DNA from: an uncultured Paracoccaceae bacterium
GTDB lineage: Bacteria > Pseudomonadota > Alphaproteobacteria > Rhodobacterales > Rhodobacteraceae
Assembly: GCA_937864535.1 (NCBI GenBank)
Contig: CALMJS010000022.1
Coordinates: forward strand, 1-64,000
Direction of reading: 5' to 3'
DNA: 64,000 nt
The notes beneath the pieces are model-generated. The model was not told the DNA's origin, made no database searches, and worked only from the letters and a program-made list of their open reading frames with translations. Of the stretch, positions 45,187 through 54,039 are shown in pieces (the first letter of the stretch is position 1; each line of letters opens with the position of its first letter). Position numbers and translations under genes: made by a program.

Positions 45187-46671
45187 TCACCCGTGGCGCA
45201 GCGACTGTAAAAACCCGCGGTGCGGCAAACAGCGTTGCGCCCCGGCACGATATTCCGCAACCAGCGCCGCATGGGTCTGCGCCAGAGTCGCCGATTGCGG
45301 CCCGACCACCGCGCGGCCAGATTGCGGCGGCAGCAGCCCCAGACCGTCCAGCACCGGGGTAAAGAGCTGATCCTGCACATGCGGCAGCCCCAGCGGGAAA
45401 GGTGCGAAATCCTGCGGCTGTGGCAACCGCCCTGCCCAATCTGTCAGCCGATCCTGCAACTGGGCTGGCAAAGAGCCGCTGACATCCTGCCAAAAGACGG
45501 TATCGCGCCGTTCAGACACATAATGCAGACGAATGAAGTCGCGGAAATCATCGACCTGCTGAGCGACAGCCTGATTATAGCGCGCCCCGGCAGTCGGATC
45601 GCCCAGCCACGCCGAGAGCATCAGCAGTTGCACGATGGTTCCGTGGATCGATGTCGCCTCCAGCGGTTCGAGGAAACTGCTCGACAGGCCCAGCGCGACG
45701 CAATTGCCGATCCACGGGCGATCCAGACGCCCCGCATTGATTTTGATATCGTTGCGCGGCTCTATCGGGTGGCCCAGCGCCTGTTCGATTTCGGCCTGCG
45801 CCTGATCTGGGGACAGATGCGCGTCAGAATAGACATAGCCACAGCCATAGCGGTCCTGGGTCGGGATTTTCCACATCCAGCCGCTCTTTTGCGCCCATGC
45901 CAGCGTGACCGGGTCGATCTCTTCGCCCTCTGGAATATCGAGCCAGAACGGCATAGCCCGGTTGACGGGCAGCACGTCGCCATAACCGACCCAGGTCGCA
46001 CCCAGCGCACCGATCAACGCCCGGCGAAACCCGGTGCAATCCAGAAACAGGTCGGCGCGCACCTCGCCCCCGGCCTCGAGACCGAGCGCCGTGATCCCCG
46101 CCTCGCCGGTTTCGACACGAACGACCTGATCGTCGATCACCGTGACATCCTGCGCCTGTTTGCGCAAAAACGCACCGGCCAGCGCCTGATCGAAATGATA
46201 GGCAAAATGATAGGGACCGGCAGGTACCAAACGCCCGTCGACTTGTGCAAACGGTGCCTTTTTCCCATCGATCAAGTGCTGGAACAAATGCGCCTGCGCC
46301 ACGGGCAGCCCGTTTGCAACAGCATAACCATCCAGCGGCGCCCCGCGCGTCACCAACCGGGGATCGTCGATCGGCCCGTCATAGTGGTGCCCCAGCCGAC
46401 GCCAATCGCGATGACGAATGCCGTATTTGATCGTCGCGCCGGTTTCGCGCAAAAACGCCAATTCGTCGATCCCCAGATGCCGCAGCATCTGGCGAAACAC
46501 CGCCGTCGAGCCTTCGCCAACGCCGATGGTGCCGATTTTGGACGATTCAATGACGGTGATCCGCACAGGCCGACCGGCCCGCCGCGCCGCATCGCGCAGG
46601 ATGAGGGCGGCCAGCCAACCGGCTGTGCCACCCCCGACGATCACGATGCTCTGGGGCCAGAGGGCTGTCAT
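45187..46671 (-). CDS. Tryptophan-halogenase-family flavoprotein
   Basis: The 494-residue protein has the FAD loop GGGTAGW (13-19), the family lysine in TIKYGIRHRDW (Lys82, equivalent to the hypohalite-activating lysine) and WMWKIP (265-270), the WxWxI halogenase motif, plus EPLEATSIH. Motifs of an active flavin-dependent halogenase are therefore present. Its ATG overlaps the melA stop (ATGA), placing it in the alpha-galactosidase operon. Relatives in carbohydrate loci have unknown roles; no flavin reductase gene is adjacent. Substrate unknown. Confidence 0.87.
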   Translation of the reverse strand: MTALWPQSIVIVGGGTAGWLAALILRDAARRAGRPVRITVIESSKIGTIGVGEGSTAVFRQMLRHLGIDELAFLRETGATIKYGIRHRDWRRLGHHYDGPIDDPRLVTRGAPLDGYAVANGLPVAQAHLFQHLIDGKKAPFAQVDGRLVPAGPYHFAYHFDQALAGAFLRKQAQDVTVIDDQVVRVETGEAGITALGLEAGGEVRADLFLDCTGFRRALIGALGATWVGYGDVLPVNRAMPFWLDIPEGEEIDPVTLAWAQKSGWMWKIPTQDRYGCGYVYSDAHLSPDQAQAEIEQALGHPIEPRNDIKINAGRLDRPWIGNCVALGLSSSFLEPLEATSIHGTIVQLLMLSAWLGDPTAGARYNQAVAQQVDDFRDFIRLHYVSERRDTVFWQDVSGSLPAQLQDRLTDWAGRLPQPQDFAPFPLGLPHVQDQLFTPVLDGLGLLPPQSGRAVVGPQSATLAQTHAALVAEYRAGAQRCLPHRGFLQSLRHG

Positions 46672-48023
46672 GCGACGGGCCGTGCCCACTCTGGCAGCCA
46701 GTCGCCATGGGCGGCCAGCAGATCGTCGGTCATCGCCCAGATCTGATCCAGATCCAGTTCTGCGCCGGTATGCGGGTCCAACATCGCGGCGTGATAGATA
46801 TGGTCGCGGTTTTCCGTCAACAGCGCCTGAACGGTCAGATCCTGCACGTTGATATTGGTGCGCATCAGACCAATCAGTTGCGGCGGAATATCTTTGACCA
46901 CCGTCGGCTGAAGGCCGTTGTTATCGACCAGAACCGGCACCTCGACAGCACAGCCATCCGGCAACTGCGGGATAAAGCCGGAGTTGCGGACGTTGCCATA
47001 GATCACGGACGGCTCGCCCGTCACCACGGAGTTGACGATCTGGCTGGCGTATTCATGGCTCTCTTTGACCTCGATGCGGTCGGATTTCGCCAGAATAGCC
47101 GCCTCGCGTTCCCAACGCTCGATCTGTTCGACGCAGCGCTTGGGGTATTCATCGAGGGGGATGCCAAAACGGTCGATCAGGTCCGGACGGTCCCGCTTGA
47201 TGAACCAAGGGGTGTATTCGGCAAAATGTTCGCTGCTCTCGGTGACGAAATAACCCAGACGGGTCAGCATTTCGTAGCGCACCTTGTTCGGGCAGCGGGC
47301 ATTCCAATGCGACGGCTTGGGGAACCGCCCGTCGCGATACCCCTGCACGAGGGCCGGGTAGAGGTTCACATAGCTGCCATCCGGCTGGCGATGTTCGAAA
47401 TTCAGGTAGAACGCCATATGGTTGATGCCGCCGGCGCGGTAACGGATATCGGACACCGGAATGTCCAGATCGCGCGCCAGTTCCCACGCCGTCCCCTGCA
47501 CGGAATGGCACAGGCCAACCTGCCGGATGGTGGGATATTTGGCCGAGATCGCCCAAGTGTTGATGGCCATCGGATTGACGTACTGCAGCATGATGGCCTG
47601 CGGGCAGACCTCTAGCATGTCGTCACAGATCGACCACAGATGGGGCACCGTGCGCAGACCGCGCATGATGCCGCCAATGCCCAGCGTATCGGCAATCGTC
47701 TGGCGCAGACCGTATTTCGTGGGAATGTCGAAATCGGTGACGGTGCAGGGTTCATAGCCGCCGATCTGGAAACAGACGACGACGAAATCCGCGCCGTCCA
47801 GCGCCTGCCGCTGGTTGTCGTAGACCTCGATGGTGGCCTTGCCGCCCAGCGTGTTGGCCATCTTGCCGACGATGGTCTTGGATTCAGCCAGACGTTTCGG
47901 ATTGATGTCCATCAGCCGGATCGTCGATCCCGCCAAGGCGGGACGCGACAGGATATCGCCCGCGATGTTTTTGGTAAACACGGTGCTGCCCGCACCGATA
48001 AAGGTCACGACTGGATTAGTCAT
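46668..48023 (-). CDS. melA: Alpha-galactosidase, GH4 (MelA-like, NAD and metal dependent)
   Basis: GH4 enzymes cleave glycosides through NAD-dependent oxidation and elimination. The 451-residue product equals E. coli MelA in length and shows the NAD loop IGAGSTVFTKN, NPMA (150-153), the metal Cys172/His173 in GLCHS and His202 in INHMAF. ATG 48023 has GAGGAAAGAGA upstream. It lies between the GH36 gene and the halogenase gene. Alpha-glucosidase or galacturonidase activity also occurs in GH4, but the neighbours favour alpha-galactosides. Confidence 0.88.
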   Translation of the reverse strand: MTNPVVTFIGAGSTVFTKNIAGDILSRPALAGSTIRLMDINPKRLAESKTIVGKMANTLGGKATIEVYDNQRQALDGADFVVVCFQIGGYEPCTVTDFDIPTKYGLRQTIADTLGIGGIMRGLRTVPHLWSICDDMLEVCPQAIMLQYVNPMAINTWAISAKYPTIRQVGLCHSVQGTAWELARDLDIPVSDIRYRAGGINHMAFYLNFEHRQPDGSYVNLYPALVQGYRDGRFPKPSHWNARCPNKVRYEMLTRLGYFVTESSEHFAEYTPWFIKRDRPDLIDRFGIPLDEYPKRCVEQIERWEREAAILAKSDRIEVKESHEYASQIVNSVVTGEPSVIYGNVRNSGFIPQLPDGCAVEVPVLVDNNGLQPTVVKDIPPQLIGLMRTNINVQDLTVQALLTENRDHIYHAAMLDPHTGAELDLDQIWAMTDDLLAAHGDWLPEWARPVA

Positions 48024-48073
48024 CGGTATCTCTTTCCTCACTGGGACCGCAACAGGCGTCCCAAATTCAATAG

Positions 48074-50149
48074 TCAATCTTGCAGACGACGTCCTTGCAG
48101 GACGTACATCGTGTTGGGCCATGCGACCGGCAGGTTTAATCCCATCGACATCAACGCCCGCCCCGTCAAAACCACCGGCCCGGTTTTCAGGGCGGCAGGC
48201 CCGCGCGATTGCGGCGGTGCATCGGCGGGGTTGATCAACGTCACCTCGTACCGCGCGAGCGGGTCGAGCGCGGTCAGGCGCAGCGGCCGGGGCAGGATTT
48301 GCTGCGACATCGCCCCCTGCCCTGCAAAGACGACAAACCGGTCGCCGGAGGCGCTGATCTGGATTTCAGCAGTCACCGTCGGATCATCGCTATCAATCAG
48401 ATGCAGGTCCCCCGCCATCATCCAGTCGCGGTTCGCCTTATACCATGTGGTCGCCTGCGACAGCGCCTTGGCCTCTGGCTCGGGGATGACGCGCAGGTCG
48501 CTCTCAAACCCCATGTGACGGCTGGCCGCGATCCACCCGCGAAACGCCGAGGGCATTTCCCGGCCAGTGGTATGGGCATGGGCCGCGCCGATGTGGCTGC
48601 CCACGACAGAGGTCGGCAGGATCAGGGCAGCCGCAGCCTGCATTCGCAGCCGTTCCTGCGCATCGATACAGTCGGACAGCCAGACCCGGCAGGTCTGTTG
48701 CAAAATGCCATAGTCGATCCGACCGCCGCCGGAGGCGCAGGATTCAATCTCGACCCCCGGATGGGCTGCGCGCAGCCGTGCCATCAGGGTCAGGATCGCA
48801 CGGCCTTGGGCGGCATCCAGCACGGGCAACAGACGGTTGTGATCCCATTTCAGATAGTCGATCTGGTGGATCTTCAGCACCTCGTCGAGGCAGGCGAACA
48901 GATAGTCCTGCACATCCTGCCGCGCGATATCCAGCGCGAACTGATTGCGACCGGGCACCTGATCGGGCAAACCCAGCGCCCAGTCTGGGTGCGCACGGTA
49001 GAGATCGCTGTTCGGGTTCACCATTTCCGGCTCGACCCACAGACCAAAGGTCATGCCGAGGCTATGGACCTTGTCGATCAGCGGGGTCAGGCCATCGGGC
49101 CATTTGCGCCGATCAATCGTCCAATCCCCGAGGGACGAGGTGTCATTGTCCCGACGCCCGAACCAGCCGTCATCGAGAACAAAGCGTTCCGCGCCCAGCG
49201 CCGCCGCCCGTTCCGCCATCTCCGACAGGACCGAAAGATCGTGGTTGAAATAGACCGCCTCCCAGCAGTTGTAATGCACAGGACGGGACCGTTTACGGTC
49301 CGGCCAAGGAACCAGCTGATCGCGCACATAGCGCTGCAACGGAACCGCGCAGCCATTTAGCCCATGATCAGACCGCGCCATCGTCAGCACCGCGGTTTCA
49401 AACCGCTGGGACGGGGCCAGTTCCGATCCGGCCGCGTGACCAAATTGCATCTGGCGGCGACCACAAGGCAACTCTTCGCAGATCATGCGGTGGCCACCCG
49501 GCCAACCATAGGCAAAGGCCACCGCCCCGCCGCCGGTGTGACGTGTCCCCGGCTGGACCAGATAGGCAAAGGGCGGGACCTCTTGGCCGCTGCGGCCGCT
49601 GCGGGCCTCGCGCAGACGGGCGCCGGGGGTCAAGGGTTGACGGGTCAGATGCAACTCGCCCAGCCACTTGCCCGAAAATTCAATGATTTCGGAATGCGAG
49701 GCCGCGATGGGCATCACGGGCGCAGCCAACCAATAGGTACGGATCGGCTGGTCCGCCTCGATGCGGGCCTGTGCATGGACCAGACCGCCGGACAGCCAGA
49801 TCCGTGCGGTGTAGGTCAGACCCTGCGACGCATCGCGGGCCGTAATGGTCACAGACGGACCATCCTGCACCATCTCAGCCGCCCCGAAACGTGGCACAAA
49901 GCCCCCGCCATCGGCCCGCGACACTGTCAGGCCCGGTTGGCCCTGAAACACACCGTCCCCCAAGGGGCAAATCGTCAACGGCGCCAGCCGATCGAGCATC
50001 CCGCCGGCCAGGTCCATCGCCGTCGCCGCCGCAAGGGCCGACAGGTCCTCGGACTGCGGCAGGGGCATGCCCCAATAGGCAACCGCCGGCAGACCCTCTG
50101 TCGGGATCAGAACCAGCGTCTGCACGTTATCATCTAGCCGAAGTGGCAT
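48074..50149 (-). CDS. Alpha-galactosidase, GH36
   Basis: The 691-residue protein has an N-terminal beta-sandwich and a TIM barrel with the nucleophile Asp436 in YLKWDHNR and acid/base Asp496 in SDCIDAQER, as in GH36 group I enzymes such as rhizobial AgaL. It hydrolyses raffinose-type and melibiose linkages. No signal peptide, so it acts on imported sugar. ATG 50149 follows AAGGAGACG, 17 bases after the ATPase gene stop. Confidence 0.9.
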   Translation of the reverse strand: MPLRLDDNVQTLVLIPTEGLPAVAYWGMPLPQSEDLSALAAATAMDLAGGMLDRLAPLTICPLGDGVFQGQPGLTVSRADGGGFVPRFGAAEMVQDGPSVTITARDASQGLTYTARIWLSGGLVHAQARIEADQPIRTYWLAAPVMPIAASHSEIIEFSGKWLGELHLTRQPLTPGARLREARSGRSGQEVPPFAYLVQPGTRHTGGGAVAFAYGWPGGHRMICEELPCGRRQMQFGHAAGSELAPSQRFETAVLTMARSDHGLNGCAVPLQRYVRDQLVPWPDRKRSRPVHYNCWEAVYFNHDLSVLSEMAERAAALGAERFVLDDGWFGRRDNDTSSLGDWTIDRRKWPDGLTPLIDKVHSLGMTFGLWVEPEMVNPNSDLYRAHPDWALGLPDQVPGRNQFALDIARQDVQDYLFACLDEVLKIHQIDYLKWDHNRLLPVLDAAQGRAILTLMARLRAAHPGVEIESCASGGGRIDYGILQQTCRVWLSDCIDAQERLRMQAAAALILPTSVVGSHIGAAHAHTTGREMPSAFRGWIAASRHMGFESDLRVIPEPEAKALSQATTWYKANRDWMMAGDLHLIDSDDPTVTAEIQISASGDRFVVFAGQGAMSQQILPRPLRLTALDPLARYEVTLINPADAPPQSRGPAALKTGPVVLTGRALMSMGLNLPVAWPNTMYVLQGRRLQD

Positions 50150-50166
50150 AGTCACGGCACGTCTCC

Positions 50167-51792
50167 TTAGGCGGCAATTTCGAACGCGGCCTTGACCAGC
50201 CGGCGTGTGTAGTCTGTTTGCGGATCGACCAGCACCTGCGACACCGGTCCCTGTTCCACGATACGTCCGTGCTGCATCACCATCACACGATGACACAGGG
50301 CGCGAACGACCTTGAGGTCGTGACTGATGAACAGATAGCTCAGCCCCTTTTCGCGCTGCAATTTGCGCAATAATTCAATGATTTGCGCCTGAACTGACAG
50401 GTCCAGCGCCGAGGTCGGCTCATCCAGAAGGATAAACTCCGGCTCTAGCGCGATCGCCCGCGCAATCGCCAAACGCTGCCGCTGGCCGCCGGAAAATTCA
50501 TGCGGAAACCGGTTGGTGATCGTATCGGGCAGACCTGCATCGCGCAGGGCCTGCCTGACACGCTGCAACCGCTCGGCGCTATTGGCCCCGATGCCGTTGA
50601 CGATCAGACCCTCTTCGATGATCTGGCGCACGGACATGCGCGGATTGAGCGAGGCAAAGGGGTCCTGAAACACGATCTGCATCCGGCTGCGCAGCGGTTT
50701 CATCTGGGCGCGGCTATGGGTTTCGATCTGCTGCCCCATGAACGACACCTGCCCGCCGTCCATATGGATCAGCCGCATCAGCGCCTGACCAAAGGTGGTT
50801 TTGCCGGACCCGCTCTCACCGACGAGGCCGAGGGTTTCACCGCGTGCCAGTTGGATATTCAGACCATCCACCGCCGTCAGTTTCACATAGCTGCCGCGAA
50901 ACGCGCCGCCCTTGCGCAGGGTGAATTCGACCCGCACGCCCTGACCGTCCAGAACGGTATCGGTCGCATCGGTGATCGGATTCGCCCGCCCGGACGGTTC
51001 AGAGGCGAGTAGCCGCTGCGTGTAGGCGTGGGTCGGCGCATCGAACAGCGCAGCAGTCGGGCCGCTCTCTTTGACTTCGCCATGTTGCATCACATGGACA
51101 TGATCGGCGAACTGGCGGACCACGGTCAGATCATGGGTGATCAGGATGACGCCCATGCCGTATTTATCCTTGAGGCTGTCGATCAGATGCAGAACCTGCG
51201 CCTGCACTGTCACATCCAGCGCGGTCGTCGGTTCGTCCGCAATCAGCACATCCGGCCGATTGGCCAGCGCCATGGCGATCATGACCCGCTGCCGCTGACC
51301 GCCGGACAACTGATGCGGATACTGGTTGATCCGCGCCTCGGGGTCGGGAATCTGAACCTCTGCCAAGAGTTCCAGAACGCGCGCGCGCGCCTCGGACTTG
51401 GACAGTTTGGAGTGCAGCCGCAGCACCTCGGCGATTTGTGCGCCGATAGTATAGACCGGGTTCAGCGACGACATCGGTTCCTGAAAAATCATCGAAATCC
51501 GGTTGCCGCGCAGACGGCGCATCGCGGTTTCCGACAGGCCTGCCATATCCTCTCCGTCGAACAGGATTTTGGTCTGCGCCGAAACCGTCGCCCGTTTGGA
51601 CAACAGCCGCATGATGGCGCGGGCGGTCACGGATTTGCCGGACCCGCTCTCGCCCACGAGGGCTGTGGTTTCGCCGCGAAAGACCTGAAAGGACACGTCA
51701 CGGACCGCCTCGACCGTGCCGCCATCGACCTTGAAGGTGACGCCGACATGCTGCGCATCAATGAGCGGGGTTTTGGTGTTTTGAGTGGTCAT
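50167..51792 (-). CDS. Opp/Dpp-type ABC transporter ATPase, fused OppD-OppF
   Basis: Two complete ATPase domains lie in one 541-residue chain, each with GESGSGKS/T Walker A, LSGGQRQRVMIAMAL or FSGGQRQRLAIARAI signature, and a Walker B DEPT motif. It replaces the two separate ATPases of peptide importers. In rhizobia the AgpABCD system of this type imports alpha-galactosides. The gene follows the two permease genes and precedes GH36. Confidence 0.93.
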   Translation of the reverse strand: MTTQNTKTPLIDAQHVGVTFKVDGGTVEAVRDVSFQVFRGETTALVGESGSGKSVTARAIMRLLSKRATVSAQTKILFDGEDMAGLSETAMRRLRGNRISMIFQEPMSSLNPVYTIGAQIAEVLRLHSKLSKSEARARVLELLAEVQIPDPEARINQYPHQLSGGQRQRVMIAMALANRPDVLIADEPTTALDVTVQAQVLHLIDSLKDKYGMGVILITHDLTVVRQFADHVHVMQHGEVKESGPTAALFDAPTHAYTQRLLASEPSGRANPITDATDTVLDGQGVRVEFTLRKGGAFRGSYVKLTAVDGLNIQLARGETLGLVGESGSGKTTFGQALMRLIHMDGGQVSFMGQQIETHSRAQMKPLRSRMQIVFQDPFASLNPRMSVRQIIEEGLIVNGIGANSAERLQRVRQALRDAGLPDTITNRFPHEFSGGQRQRLAIARAIALEPEFILLDEPTSALDLSVQAQIIELLRKLQREKGLSYLFISHDLKVVRALCHRVMVMQHGRIVEQGPVSQVLVDPQTDYTRRLVKAAFEIAA

Positions 51793-51801
51793 CGCCCTCT
51801 C

Positions 51802-52941
51802 CTAGTACGGGTCAATCGCATCGCGCAGACCATCGCCCAGCGCGTTGAAGGCAAAGACGGTGGCCAGCACGAACCCGACCGGCGACAGGATCCACGGATA
51901 GGACCCGATCACGCTAAAGGTCCCGCTGTCCTGCAGCATCAGCCCCCAGGAGATCAGCGGCGGTTTCACGGCAAAGCCGAGGAAGCCCAGAAAACTCTCG
52001 AGCAGGACGATCGCCGGAATGCCCAAGGTCACCGAGACGATGACGTGGCTCATCACGTTGGGCAGGATGTGCCGGGTGATGATCCGCCGATCCGAAGCCC
52101 CGATGGCCAGTGCGGCCCGCACATAGTCGAGCTGCCGCATCGACAGCGTCTTAGAGCGGACCTCTCGGCTGAGCTGTGCCCATCCCAGACCGACGATCAC
52201 CGTGATGACAAAGGTCAGGAACAGGCCCGACGGCGCGGTCACCGGAATAAGTGTCGTCAGCGCGAGGTAGAGCGGCAACTGCGGAAAGGCTAAGACGATT
52301 TCCACAAACCGTTGGAACAGCATGTCGAACCGACCGCCGATATAGCCGCTGGTGATCCCCATCAGGGTGCCGATCATCGTGATCAACGAGATCGAGATCA
52401 GCGCAATCGACAGCGTAATCCGGCTGCCGATAATCCCGCGGCTGAAAATATCACGGCCAAGTTTATCCGTCCCGAGCAGGTGGAGCGGGCTACCATCAGA
52501 GGTGCCGAACAGGTGGCGGTTCATCTTTAGGCCGAACAGGCGGTAGTCCCAGCCCTTGGCGAACAGCACGATAGCGCGCGGGTTTTCATAATCCGGTCCG
52601 ATCAGCGGCTGGAAGGTCACCGGGTCCAGCTCGTCACTCTCGACCATCGGGAACGACACCGGCGTCAATCGCCAGCCCGCCTCTGGCCCGTCACCGGGGA
52701 CATGGAACCGGATGCGGTCGGGCGGCGCAAAGGCCGTACCGGCGGCATTCGGGTCCATCGGCGCGACAAAGGGCGCAAAGATGGCAGACAGCAGCAAAAT
52801 CACCACCAACGACAGGCCCATCATCCCCGGCACCGAGCGGCGAAACCGCCGCCAGACCAAAGAGGCGTAGCTCTGGCTGACCGTAGACACCGTCGAAACG
52901 CGGCTGTCTGCGGTTTCTGTTTGTGAAAGGTCCTGCGACAT
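51802..52941 (-). CDS. Opp/Dpp-type ABC transporter permease (OppC/DppC)
   Basis: The 379-residue membrane protein has the OppC_N segment (RRFRRSVPGMMGLSLVVI), a long periplasmic loop and the coupling-loop pattern YVRAALAIGASDRRIITRHILPN. Its ATG shares a base with the oppB stop (TGATG). Confidence 0.92.
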   Translation of the reverse strand: MSQDLSQTETADSRVSTVSTVSQSYASLVWRRFRRSVPGMMGLSLVVILLLSAIFAPFVAPMDPNAAGTAFAPPDRIRFHVPGDGPEAGWRLTPVSFPMVESDELDPVTFQPLIGPDYENPRAIVLFAKGWDYRLFGLKMNRHLFGTSDGSPLHLLGTDKLGRDIFSRGIIGSRITLSIALISISLITMIGTLMGITSGYIGGRFDMLFQRFVEIVLAFPQLPLYLALTTLIPVTAPSGLFLTFVITVIVGLGWAQLSREVRSKTLSMRQLDYVRAALAIGASDRRIITRHILPNVMSHVIVSVTLGIPAIVLLESFLGFLGFAVKPPLISWGLMLQDSGTFSVIGSYPWILSPVGFVLATVFAFNALGDGLRDAIDPY

Positions 52942-53963
52942 CAGTTGTCCCCCACCCGAATTCGTGGATCGAGCGCTGCCAGCAGCACGTCAGAAATGAT
53001 ATTGCCGATGATCAGGGTCGCCCCCAGCACCAAGAGCAACGTCGAGGTCATATACACATCGCCAATGCTCATCGAGCCGACGATAGCGGGGCCGACCGTC
53101 GGCAGGGCGAACACGATGGCCACCTCGATTTCACCGGTCAGCATATAGGGCAGAACGACACCCTGATAGGCGATCAGCGGATGCAGGGCGTTCGGCACCG
53201 CATGGCGCAGGATCACGCTGCGTTCTGACAACCCCTTGGCCCGCGCGGTTTCGACATATTGCGCGTTCAGCGTATCCAGCAAGTTGCCGCGCATCACCCG
53301 CATATTGTAGGCCAGACCGCCAAAGGTCGCCACCAGAACCACCGGCCAGATATGTTCGATCAGGTTCCACAGTTTGGCCCAGTTGAAATCGAACCAGCCC
53401 AGCCAATAGGCCTGCCCGCCATATTGCGACGAATAGAAGCTACCCAGTTCCTGCACGTTCAAACGGAACGCCAGCACATAGAGGATCACCAGCGCCAGCA
53501 GGAACCGCGGCACCGTCATCCCGAGGAAGGACACAAAGCCGAGGATCGTATCGGTCCAGCTATATTGTTTTGTCGCGGCGATGATGCCGAACGAAATCCC
53601 GACCAGCGAGGCAAGGAAGTGACAAACCAGCGCCAGCATCAGCGTTTTAGGCAGTTTGTCACCAATCACATCGGCAACCGGACGGTTATAGAAATAGGAA
53701 TGCCCCAGATCGCCGGTCAGCACGCCGCCAATCCAGCGGAAGTACTGGACCACCAGCGGATCGTTCAGCCCGTGATCTATCCGGTATTTTTCGGCGGCAG
53801 CATTGGCCACCTCGAATGTCGCATTGCCCTGCGACATCAAATTAGCGCGGATGTAATCCGCAAAGTCTCCGGGCGGGGCCTGAATGATCGTGAAGGTGAT
53901 GACACTCATCACAAACAGGACGGGGATCGCCTGAAGGATTCGAATGCCAATAAATCGCAGCAT
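52941..53963 (-). CDS. Opp/Dpp-type ABC transporter permease (OppB/DppB)
   Basis: The 340-residue permease begins MLRFIGIRILQAIPVLFVMSVI and carries the coupling loop YVETARAKGLSERSVILRHAVPNAL, both typical for DppB/OppB. It is encoded 76 bases after the binding protein, with a hairpin between. Confidence 0.93.
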   Translation of the reverse strand: MLRFIGIRILQAIPVLFVMSVITFTIIQAPPGDFADYIRANLMSQGNATFEVANAAAEKYRIDHGLNDPLVVQYFRWIGGVLTGDLGHSYFYNRPVADVIGDKLPKTLMLALVCHFLASLVGISFGIIAATKQYSWTDTILGFVSFLGMTVPRFLLALVILYVLAFRLNVQELGSFYSSQYGGQAYWLGWFDFNWAKLWNLIEHIWPVVLVATFGGLAYNMRVMRGNLLDTLNAQYVETARAKGLSERSVILRHAVPNALHPLIAYQGVVLPYMLTGEIEVAIVFALPTVGPAIVGSMSIGDVYMTSTLLLVLGATLIIGNIISDVLLAALDPRIRVGDN

Positions 53964-53995
53964 GATCGGACCCTGAAAAGTCGTGAAATAATGAG

Positions 53996-54025
53996 GGGGG
54001 CAGACAGCATTCGCTCTCCGCCCCC
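53996..54025 (-). other. Intercistronic hairpin after the binding-protein gene
   Basis: GGGGGC (53996-54001) pairs with GCCCCC (54020-54025), with some inner pairing, in the gap between the binding-protein stop and oppB. No T run follows on the minus strand. It probably raises binding protein over the membrane parts. Confidence 0.45.
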
Positions 54026-54039
54026 GTCTTGGGAGGAGG

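Noticed and set aside
45220-46746. Plus-strand ORF of 508 codons over the halogenase gene
   Set aside because: Antisense shadow with Arg/Gln-rich content and no recognisable domain.
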